Source of the DNA: a virus
Length of the DNA: 38,828 bases
Strand: one strand, 5' to 3'
IMG/VR virus record: IMGVR_UViG_3300000116_000061
Span: 1 to 38,828 of that record
Positions within the stretch are counted from its first letter, which is position 1; each line of letters begins with the position of its first letter. Below the pieces are notes generated by a model, which was given only the letters and a program-made list of their open reading frames with translations, did no database searches and was not told where the DNA came from. This document shows, in pieces, positions 9,701-16,200 of this stretch. Made by a program: the position numbers and the translations under genes.

Positions 9701-10296
9701 ATTCTGACGTAAGCGTTGTAAGCTTTTATCCAATCTTCTCTATTACTACCTCCAGCTGTTACGTTTCCGTCTTCATCAGCGTGGTGTCTGTAAGGTTGTT
9801 TGGGTATAAATATTTTTTGAGATCCACTTAAAAGATAACCAGACTTAATTTTTATTTGATTCTTACCAAATATACCGTCTGTGCCCAAGCCTAGCATGTT
9901 TGTGTTTTCAAAAGTTAACTCTGCCGCTTTTGGATCGTCAGAGTAATAGGTGTTCAAACCTTCTGATAAACCTTTTTCAACCTTATAACCTTTTGTGTTT
10001 GAAGCTAACTCGATAAAAGTCTCAAGAGTCATAATTTGAGGCCTAATATTGATTTCCTCTATATTTTCACCTCTGTATATAGTTTCATCTTCTGGTGAAT
10101 CCGAAGAAGTATCTTCCCCATCTGATCCCGTATTCATCGACGTGTCGTTGGGATCTACTGTCTCCACGTCGTTCTCGTTTCCCTCTAATTGCTTTAAAGG
10201 GCTTAATAGTTTTGCTTTTGGAAATTTTGCAAGAAAAGCTTGTTCCTTGTCTTCTGGAATGTTATAGACTTTATCGTCTACTGAATATCTAGGCAT
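763..10296 (-). CDS. giant multidomain internal virion protein (3177 aa)
   Basis: This is the largest gene in the window and probably encodes an ejected internal virion protein, like T7 gp16 but far longer. Visible parts in order: an N-terminal segment YSVDDKVYNIPED with LSPLK at 31-35; an acidic linker; a long coiled coil at about 420-600; hydrophobic, possibly membrane-active stretches at about 650-780; a zinc-protease-like HELLH at 1136-1140 with a candidate third ligand E1213 in VELLTLFGDAL; a segment around 1480 (SLDKSIGEG) resembling sigma-factor linkers; a HAD phosphatase-like domain with DFDET at 2212-2216, LTAR at 2292-2295 and VDD at 2348-2350; a region at about 2640-2960 resembling 'large polyvalent protein' LPD38; a charged coiled coil; and two Cys/His repeats at 3115-3138 and 3152-3176. 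The frame is uninterrupted. No lysozyme or transglycosylase motif was recognised. It follows the 522-aa and 279-aa genes, recalling T7 gp14-gp15-gp16. Confidence 0.85.
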   Translation of the reverse strand: MPRYSVDDKVYNIPEDKEQAFLAKFPKAKLLSPLKQLEGNENDVETVDPNDTSMNTGSDGEDTSSDSPEDETIYRGENIEEINIRPQIMTLETFIELASNTKGYKVEKGLSEGLNTYYSDDPKAAELTFENTNMLGLGTDGIFGKNQIKIKSGYLLSGSQKIFIPKQPYRHHADEDGNVTAGGSNREDWIKAYNAYVRMTELHFEGANSAPETAEERENLRKRNDEYTKDIALHNINFQLKNALEVAETDEEKQRLQDELLFNEQNPEEVKNNIDLEALREKDIYELNKQRLDDWNNTVGQELANQYRVEYNRENDPREGGENFEIERENYINQKLNEERAAQNPEETKVIKDYEKAIERLQTNSGFNMVQNLMQGKIGSTTQRGEQEFNNLDWIGDNKFDIFRNLPYKDVKALANGDLGESWQRNFLAQEKQKLFSKNIDELNQQSDQLELAVDDFEQDKKDYDDLVADYQERSTALSEEYGSIGSQLESVQKLLEGDVEALNDFQKRIDSQTDDYLKGELQKLYDSRFEEYNQRYNEYKELRESAQPYLERARQLENEYLDLESQRQQLEAEGGELDFMISKITNAEERLYAEFSYDESTKVINSGFKLDEDYYEWKNKRVTDNTGVFGSSRDFANTLVTGLIGGGLKFTAGTVLSATEWLGSKVEGIGVDAGFSTSENVYDKYDWINNKFNGLVAALTTFVPIADGTNLRKEGQFLGGYKHAMKTTANMLPFTIQIIVSARKGDVTKMGKLYSTLAKKGVDAKKLTALKGSETAWRLTIHDNVQEGKALGLDDEKAQQYGFYASVATSLSQLIMPDFKLVSGSSRVLSGLKSSFGTNLKAAVNRKAALNAVGQFWLNYTREYTEELTELTFQNINKHSLALGHGSIFGTLENHRDIAESVLLLNGTLQGTSTAMGSGDYQAFRNQLFDGFRQRGLDVVQDIENDMLQVAEKINIYSAAGNDSKVEYFTDLYNKMKKGRDFSLLINNAINLSPESVTDEQLDLVIQKQELLAKKKELDPAFAGMYDANIEALDVQINNSGVAQVTEKMFDRTTKNAKLMGEKMGIVVKVFGDKNTDPSAEIETYLSENTNLSKDKIKQAAREQGGAFTDNNGNEVFIVNKSKAMTSSGANVAAHELLHKFMAMTMAETTEDGFIITDQDGNPLLNKEAALAIQQGLGAEIMKLNPKRIADSTFSRRVEAYQSDPSSVQAVELLTLFGDALASGDIKYEENVFTKIGDFVRKATQKMGMPITFRTGKDVFNFLRDYNESIAKGEFTEAQKSMFRFGAELKGDISKLASDPRVKKEVLIENLLEQGISQYIVAPSERTKNTKVGNYLSSRDLNDLKDFDNFTQNPDGTPKYSTQEDFKMSEDYYNGYSSIVDSSALDGLIMAGMTEKGLRGAAMEDFVRKVKEEIGDRYLGKINKKTGERGRGFDIEATNASLFGWITGVAGGQGKSIIFRAKGDVMNQYKKDKGGDIVSLDKSIGEGATFGDMLVDEGNNMINTFEQQNLSHTEAREQAVIPGVFASAFGLNMEAISNAIAESNVTSTGLAYVDAKKAVSDVQKVKNKKGKLVVPTKSSDVVPTGPLFNIMEIVAAKFGVPASRVLANQTLNDKLRINAQNAIKENWKDLRDLALPEGETVSGQSTLVANTGLGVFYNKGERISMKQSGSAVGKEAQTKRTDITKEQFWAEFGINPDGSFMTGTKFDNNIRELIKQAAAITANQGVRMNDIKNGTAETAAVALFGDGRSSIAFSKDFRILPPEKQILFVSEIPQISAMLNPSIRNVSDWKQVRDVLVSVFEGSIPKSSLGGIAKDIVKLANYFKPVADSGLDQDGFDWSNYVANSFTSEADNITKLLGIEINGKKVKGSDLYDDIDLVAAARKVPSDIGKALLNTINPRTGIEYTLPEIARVMAILKPMYAGATQIGRQKFKVDDNGKLYEVTPDQLMKDGKPRTKFSDQRYQVFDSASDFMKWGVLQIPGMTQEIYDAANTKLIPQTSKYAVEKGDYDASLAEATEVREVINMALNVVGDNDISLAMFMISANSSMKAPIRRAANLKYIADKVKNMNPKQLGSLAEYEHMIPANYMAIKIIQEHKKGGIKNINEFYKDYTVAVIPKTMNDVLNAQGLQSLMNAGYQFGVDPSWFRYYNSLTIPFAELETIRDISTGELIGEPYTRIEIDKKIENAKKYTKARNNILASRDIKPNGASVFDFDETLIIDGDNFIIATDPATGKETKISSGDWPVKGPGLAERGFTFDFADFVNVRGGVEGPLLNKLRNRIAKYGPKNNFILTARPAESAAAIYEWLKTKGINIPFENITGLGNSTGKAKADWLVDKYSKGYNDIYFVDDAISNVKAVKEAFNSLDIKGSVVQAKINFSKDIDITFNRILENTKGVGAEKRFSRVEARRRGKNKGRFTFFVPPSAEDFAGLLRYFAGTGAQGDADIKFFEEALIKPFARADRAMSQQKQAIRDDYKALQKEFPSVKKILGKLTDGGKYTYDMAVRVYLFDKAGYDVPGLSNSARINMVNIVKQNQELRAYADALGKISRQEQGYLEPTENWDVENIAFDLQNATGRIGRKQFLAEFLENKDIIFSPDNLNKIEAIYGSNFRSALEDILYRMETGQNRRRGATKFENAWNNWINNSVGAIMFFNARSAVLQTLSTVNFVNFEDNNVFAAGRAFANQKQYWSDFSFLFNSDFLRNRRAGLATNVNEAELANAVAGATNKAKAALSYLLKIGFTPTQIADSFAIASGGATFYRNRVNTYLKQGMSQAEAESQAFLDFQEIAEETQQSARPDKISQQQASNLGRIILAFANTPMQYNRLIKKAAGDLINGRGDWRSNVSRIVYYGAVQNFIFAAMQNALFALAFDDDEELTEAQQAAKDRTEDTKHSRILNSMFDSLARGSGIYGAALATLKNAIIKYIEEDNKGWRADYAQVVIEALNVSPPLGSKARKLYSAGRTRKFSRDVMNEMSMLDYDNPGWQAVGNVVEATTNIPMARAIRKIDNLREAFNEDNTNMQRMMLFLGWSAWDLNVGTEVIKNEGKENEYVVTLDTKRMNQLKVEQELDAKKAKDRKEQAEKKKQEKKEQEVKENEQKVQENIEKQKKEGEDATCAAISSKGNRCKRKPVKDGFCTVHEKVEQNETGEKKQCTHIKPDGKRCKMKTNSKSGNCYYHD

Positions 10297-10397
10297 GATA
10301 ATAAATTTTTAATTACTCTTCTTCTACGTCCTAATTAGTTGCAAAGCTTACGGACGAAGATGTAACCTCACTTTGGCTATATTTATTATCACTTGAT
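10297..10397 (-). other. 101-nt intergenic leader before the giant gene
   Basis: This is the longest gap between genes in the window. It holds the untranslated leader of the 3177-aa gene, ending in an A/T-only stretch with no Shine-Dalgarno sequence. Weak CGTCC/GGACG arms flank about 20 nt and could form a poor hairpin. On the minus strand an AAGCTTTG is one mismatch from the Bacteroidota -7 element TAnnTTTG, so a promoter is possible but unproven. In the +1 frame relative to the 522-aa gene, the reading frame stays open past that gene's stop and ends at a TAG within this gap. Confidence 0.35.
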
Positions 10398-11966
10398 TTA
10401 TTCAGAATTTGACTCTAAAAATTGTTCAAATCCTTCTTCAAAAGTATTACTTGTTGGCTCACTGTAACTACCCTTGTTGTTACTTGCCTCTTGATACTTG
10501 TTATAAGTACTTCTAGACATCTCTAAATAATACTCTTTAATCTCTTCTTTTAAAGCATCTACAAAGCCTTCTTTTTTCCAAAGATCTGACGAAGGGTTTA
10601 AGTCTTCCTCGCTCAAACCTGTGTTGGCTGCAGCAAAGTCTTCTACAAAACTTCTGCCAGTACCATTTAGATCGTCATACATCCAAGACATAAGCTGATT
10701 ATCGCCAGCGTCTCTAAGCATGTAGTCTAAGTCTGATTTAATAGCGCCCTCGTCAAAACTTAAGTTGTCTTTAACTGATTTGCGTAAGCTTTCTCTTTGT
10801 TTTTTTAACGCGTCTCTGCTTCTTTCGTCTATTTTATACACGCCCTCCATAGCTTGCTCTAAAGTCATTTGCTTTGGTTCACCTGTGTTTGGATCTTTAA
10901 TAGTAAAAATCATTTGCCCGTCAGTCATCTGAACAGGTGCGTTTTTAGAAAATATTTCGTTTAAGTAGTGTTTATTTTCTTGACTAGAACCATTAGAGTA
11001 AGTGCTAATACCGTTTCCTTCAGGGCCATATCCATTTGCAGTAACCCATTCAAGTTTAGCATCTTGAAGCTCTTTCATTCTATTGTTCATGTTGATAGAG
11101 TTATCTTCTATCTCTTGCATTTTAAGCTTTAAGTTTTTATACCTTTTGCCTCTATAGCTTGTTTTAGCAGCTTCGTTTTTTAGTCTTGCTAACTCTTCTT
11201 TTTGAGCTGTAAAGTATTCTGTGGCCATGTTTTGTCCATTACCAAAGCCTTTAAAACCCTCTACGCTAGCTTCGTTTATATCGTAAGCTTCTAATTCTTT
11301 TTTAGCTAAAGCTTCAACTTGACTTTTGTATGCGTCTGCAACGGCGTCTATTTGAGATCTAATGTTGCCGTAATTAACTTGTCTTGGAGAGCTTTGTCTG
11401 TAGCTTCTAATAAGGCTAGCCGAACCACCACCAAACTTCATAGGTGATTTATTTTTTTTAGAACTTAATGGAAAAAATCCACGATCTAGCATAGGAGCAC
11501 CGGGCTTTACGTGTGGTGATAGACTTCTATTGACAGTGTTTGTGTTGAAGGTAAAATTATCTTCGTTATCTGTATTTTCGTTGCCGCCCGTGGTTGTTTG
11601 CGTTGTGTTTTCTTCAACCTCCGCGTCTTCTAGGTAGTCTATTTTTGACGCTTTTCTTTTAGCTTTCTTTTCTAGTCTTTTGTATTCTTTGCTGTTGGAA
11701 TTTAAGGCTTTCTTTTTTTCCTCAAGCTTAGCCACTTTCTTGCCTTTACGCATAGACTTGCGGTCTTCATAGCCCTCTTCTTGGGCCTCAGCTTTTCGTC
11801 TTAACTGTCTTTCAGTGTTACCAGCTATTAAATCTTCTACGCTTTTTAAATCTGAAGCTACTTTACCCCAGTCAACTCTAGACGTCCAGCTTCCAGGAAC
11901 TGATGTTCCAGCTCCAAACGACCCTCCACTACCGAAAGTTTTATTGTCTTTTTTTTCTTCAGCCAT
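10398..11966 (-). CDS. probable internal/ejection virion protein (522 aa)
   Basis: A hydrophilic, charged protein that I cannot place in a named family. It starts with a Gly/Ser-rich stretch, then a Lys/Arg/Glu-rich basic helical region (about 50-110), an acidic Thr/Asn-rich linker (115-147) and the segment KSPMKF at 173-178. A long helical region rich in Lys, Glu and Asn follows. It sits between a 279-aa protein and the giant 3177-aa protein. This matches the place of gp15 in the T7 ejection trio, so an internal-core role is my best inference. KSPMKF resembles motifs in neighbouring proteins. The start is preceded by an A/T-rich leader, with a 9-nt gap to the upstream gene. Confidence 0.6.
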   Translation of the reverse strand: MAEEKKDNKTFGSGGSFGAGTSVPGSWTSRVDWGKVASDLKSVEDLIAGNTERQLRRKAEAQEEGYEDRKSMRKGKKVAKLEEKKKALNSNSKEYKRLEKKAKRKASKIDYLEDAEVEENTTQTTTGGNENTDNEDNFTFNTNTVNRSLSPHVKPGAPMLDRGFFPLSSKKNKSPMKFGGGSASLIRSYRQSSPRQVNYGNIRSQIDAVADAYKSQVEALAKKELEAYDINEASVEGFKGFGNGQNMATEYFTAQKEELARLKNEAAKTSYRGKRYKNLKLKMQEIEDNSINMNNRMKELQDAKLEWVTANGYGPEGNGISTYSNGSSQENKHYLNEIFSKNAPVQMTDGQMIFTIKDPNTGEPKQMTLEQAMEGVYKIDERSRDALKKQRESLRKSVKDNLSFDEGAIKSDLDYMLRDAGDNQLMSWMYDDLNGTGRSFVEDFAAANTGLSEEDLNPSSDLWKKEGFVDALKEEIKEYYLEMSRSTYNKYQEASNNKGSYSEPTSNTFEEGFEQFLESNSE

Positions 11967-11975
11967 AATTATATT

Positions 11976-12815
11976 TTATTTTTTGTTACCCTTAATAGAT
12001 TTAGCTACTACATCAATTAAATTGTAGTTTACTATATCAGGCTTACCTGGTCTACTAACAACGGCGTATGAAGGTACTTCATCAGACATAACACCTTGAA
12101 ACTTACCTTTACCGTGCTTTTTGTTTTTGTACTCAAAGTTATAAACGTTAAGCCCGCTAGGAGATTCACCAACTTTCTTTATGTTCTTTTTCATAGACCT
12201 ATCAGAGAACATGTTCGCAACACCACCTACTATACCTGCGCCTCCACCAACAATGTCCGCTGTAGATTGATCAACAGCAGCTTGAGCATTAGCTGCGTCT
12301 TCTCTAGACATGCTCATTAAGTTTGCGTTCATGTCAGCTTGTCTTGCTTGACGTTCCGATTCTCCTTGAGCCCTAGCCATTTGGTTAGCGCCGGCCGCCT
12401 GCGCGGCGGCTTTAGTATTAGCAGACTCTTGAGCACCTATACTAGCAGACGCTTGTCTAGCGGATTGATTAGCCGCACCCATCATAGCCTGAATATTACC
12501 AGCGTCAAAACTACCAGCTTGCTCCATACTGCCCATCATGTTAGCCTGCTGCTGCTGCATTGCGTCTCTTTGAAACTCCGCCTCTTGAGTGTTGACAGTT
12601 AGATCTTCCATAGTGTTTTCTAAGTTTTCGTATGGATTTGTTATTTCTGTGTTTCTGTACGCCTCCTTATCATCTTGAGCTTGCTGATTAGCCGCTTTTA
12701 AGGCATCCTTCTTTTTACCTCTACCTATTAGACCACCAGCTAGCTGAGCTACAGCGCCCAAAAACTTCATAGGGCTATTACTGTAGTGCATTGGATCGTT
12801 GCTTTTATTATTCAT
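11976..12815 (-). CDS. internal virion protein with C-terminal S74-like chaperone domain
   Basis: A 279-aa protein. The N-terminus carries NSPMKF at 13-18 followed by a short hydrophobic, Gly-rich helix. The middle (about 80-185) is very rich in Gln, Ala and Met. A Gly-rich hydrophobic patch (about 188-202) precedes SDRSMKKNIKKVG at 204-216. That is the signature start of the peptidase S74 / endosialidase intramolecular chaperone family, and GVMSDEVP at 241-248 fits the family's later conserved block. At about 75 residues the domain is short for S74. Such domains usually assist trimerisation of tail spikes and cleave themselves off; here one is attached to what looks like a gp14-type internal protein. 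The S74 call is good, its activity is uncertain. Confidence 0.65.
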   Translation of the reverse strand: MNNKSNDPMHYSNSPMKFLGAVAQLAGGLIGRGKKKDALKAANQQAQDDKEAYRNTEITNPYENLENTMEDLTVNTQEAEFQRDAMQQQQANMMGSMEQAGSFDAGNIQAMMGAANQSARQASASIGAQESANTKAAAQAAGANQMARAQGESERQARQADMNANLMSMSREDAANAQAAVDQSTADIVGGGAGIVGGVANMFSDRSMKKNIKKVGESPSGLNVYNFEYKNKKHGKGKFQGVMSDEVPSYAVVSRPGKPDIVNYNLIDVVAKSIKGNKK

Positions 12816-12846
12816 AATGTTTTGTTTACTATAAAATTATTACATG

Positions 12847-13215
12847 TTATTTGCTGCTTTCATTTACTTCAACGCCTATTTGATACATTTCAGCTTTTTC
12901 TATTGACGTGTTTATAAACTTAAGCTCTGCGTAATAACCTATTAAAGAGCTTAAGTTAGCTTTATTGTCTTTACTAAAAAACAAAAAATCATTAGTAGTA
13001 GGTAAACTTACAGCTGCGTCGTGGTTTATAGTTATAAACCCTCCTGATCTACCTTTTCTAACTATATTAAGAATAGGTCCCATTTTTTTTATATTGCTAT
13101 AAGCTGTAACGGTATTAACGTTACCAGTGTTACTTGTTGGAGAATAAAACAATATATCTCCAACTTGCACAGAGTCGTTTATATGAGCGTTAAATTTTAA
13201 TGTTAAGTTAGGCAT
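12847..13215 (-). CDS. small conserved virion-associated protein (122 aa)
   Basis: A beta-rich protein with no recognised domain. It has short hydrophobic strands (for example VQVGDILFYS at about 16-25, and GYYAELKFIN at about 92-101) and ends in a charged tail. It lies 5 nt upstream of nothing else but directly after the 2063-aa tail gene and before the 279-aa gene, inside the structural block, so a tail or neck role is likely. I recall similar small proteins beside the tail gene in marine phage genomes, but cannot name a function. Confidence 0.5.
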   Translation of the reverse strand: MPNLTLKFNAHINDSVQVGDILFYSPTSNTGNVNTVTAYSNIKKMGPILNIVRKGRSGGFITINHDAAVSLPTTNDFLFFSKDNKANLSSLIGYYAELKFINTSIEKAEMYQIGVEVNESSK

Positions 13216-13220
13216 AATTA

Positions 13221-16200
13221 TTAAGCGTAGTTAGCAAAGTTAATTAATACAGCTACTGCCTCCGAAAAATTTAAAGAGTTATCTTGTGCTGTTAGATTTT
13301 GACTAGGTGGCGTAAACTTAATTGTTAACGTTAGCGTGTCGTCTGTATTTACGTCAGTAGTTATTGTTGCTGTAGTTGAAAAATCGTATATTCCTATATA
13401 GTAGTAGCCTGGCATACCATTATATACATTTATAAAATCGGTGCTAGAATAATCAAAATCACTATTCCAGCCATCTGGATTCAATAAAGCTACGGTGTAC
13501 AAGGTGTACTGATTGTTTGCCGGAGTTAAACCAAAATCGTAAGCTTCTACTAATCCTGCTGTATTGAGACCACCAGCGCCGCCAATTGAAAAAGAAACAC
13601 TTTCATATGCACCACCATCGCTAGTATATGCAAGCACCGAGCTTACATCTGTATCTCCAGCGTTAGGTGTTGTAACCGTAACTTCAGGTTTTTCATAATT
13701 TAATCCACCAACAACAGACAATAAACTACTATACCTAAGAGTTTCTTGACCTGATGTAGTTAAGTTTGCTGGATTTCCAGCTATAGCAAATTGCCAATAT
13801 TCGTTGTCGCTTTCGGCGTACTGATCTGAAGCAAATGTTAATGTTGCTATTACAGTCCCATCTGGACCATCCGCAAACGTAGCGTTGGTAATGTCGTCTT
13901 GCCCATAGCTAGAAAAAGACCAATTACTAGCCGCGACAAGTATATAACCTGGTAATGGAGAAAACACGATTTGATGACCGTTAGCTGTGCTTAAAGCGTT
14001 TCCTTCTACGTAACTAATAGGCAGCGAGCTTTGACTTATCCCAGTTAAGCTACTATAGCCACCATCAGTCCCCGCAGAAACAAAGTGAGTAAACATTTGT
14101 AATGTTTCACTATCGTCTACAAAGCTAGGCTCTTCAACCAAAGCCTCCATAGTAACGCTAGGAAAAACGTACTTGTCAAAAGGAGTTGAGCTGTTAGGTA
14201 TTGTGTTGCCCGAGGTTAAAAGATATGTGTAGGAGTATTTAACAACTACTATATCGCCATTATCGTTGTACGTATAAGTTTTAGTTTCAGTCCAGTCATT
14301 ACTGTCGTCAAAACTAGTGGTTGGATCAAACGAGGTTGTAGATGGAATAACATATCCATCGAAAGCCGTAAATGTTATAGAAAATACACTTGCAGCAGAA
14401 CCATTATCAGTATAAGTTCCAACAAGTTCTGTTTCCAACAAAGAGCCTGACAAACCTTCTTGGTACAATGTGTAGTCATCAGTAAATATACTGTAAGAAT
14501 AGTTGTTGTTAGGAAGAGTTACGTCTACGTCAACTTGATGATCTAAACATACGTTCTCAACACCGTTGGCAAAGAAAATGTCTCCAGCCACAAAAGTTAA
14601 ATCTCCACTAGCAGTACCTGTTAGATTAAATGATATTTGAGCAGATCCATTTGAGTACACTAAGTCTCCAGCCTCCCAATTATCGCTATAACTAGCAATC
14701 CAACTAGGTAAACTGTCAGCAAAATCAAAATCGTCCACATCTATTTCATAGCATGAATCTGGGGTCCATGTTATAGTTAATTGGCCGTTTAGCGTATTTA
14801 AGTTTGTTCCTTCTACAATAGTTGCTGAAGATCCAGTAACAGTGTATCCTGTGCCAGTTATTTGATTAACGTCTATTGCTATAGTATAAGTTCCAGCTGC
14901 AACACCTTCTATGCCTTGAGCTCTACCTAGACCTTGCACGGAAAACTCTTGAGTATCTAAGTTTGCTGCCGCGTAGTCGCTATTGTCAAAAACTAAGCTA
15001 TCACCGTGAATGTAGTTAAACCACTTACCTTCTTTTTCTTTAAACTCTAAAACTTTACCTGTCTGCTTGTTTGTTGTTATAGAATCTAAATACCAGCCTC
15101 TTCTAGCTGTATTATTATAGTACTCTTGATAACCCGGACTTAAAAGGTCATGCGTTGAGTCATCGTCTAACTCTAGTATTCTAGCTTGAGTTCCTTCATA
15201 GTTTACAGCCATAAAGCTTTTTACACTACTAGGCATTTCGTTTACTACAGGAGTAATACTAGAATAAAACTGCACGCCGTAAAAGTTATTTACAGTTGCC
15301 GACTCAGTATGCTCGTATGTCTCCCCTTTTTTAAACGTGTAGTAAGTATTGTTTAAAGAAACTCCAGACTCTAGATAATAAGACTTAAAGCTGGACCAAC
15401 CTTTAATAGACTCGTTATACGAAATAGTTTTAGCTCTAGCTGTAGGTTGAGTGGCGGAGGTGTAGTCGTAGTATATTGTTAAATCATACTCACCTTTGTC
15501 TCTATTGTAAGCGCCTACGCAAGCCTCTGCCGTTTTTAAAGTATCTCCAAAATAATCGCCCATACCAGCTAGCGCAATGTTTGTTAAGCCATCTTTTGAC
15601 AATCTAATAACAGCACCTCTAGCTTTGTCTACAAAATAAGATCTATATTCTTCGGTAACAAAAGATTCAGGATTTTTTCCTATACCATATTCTCCTTGAT
15701 AAGGTACAGTTTGACCAAGAACATTTTTAGTAGATGTAACCTGATTTGCGCCTGAAGCCGTAAACAAAGCGTCTTTGTTAGCTAGCACTTTAACTACCTT
15801 GTCTTCGCAGCAAACAGTTATATCAGTGTCTCTAGAGTTCATTTTTTGTATAGAACCAAACTGAGGGTTTAGGTCTTTTGTTATACCTTCAGCCGTAATA
15901 AACTGGTTTAAGTTATTTACGCCGTTTTTAGAGTTGTATATACCAGAAAATATTAATCCATTTTTTCTTTGTTGTTCTTTATAGTTTTCTGAAGTAGTTG
16001 AAACTTTAACGCCATTATCGATAGTTGTAGCATTAAAATCATCTCTAATTCTATTAGATTCAACACCTTGATGAAAGCTAAAGCAATTAAAGAATGGTAG
16101 GTATATACTGTTGTTATGTACCGTGTCTGATTTTAAATATATCGTGTTTGTTGCTCCACCTATACCATACTGAGCATACCCTACAGGAGGAGCTAAATTA

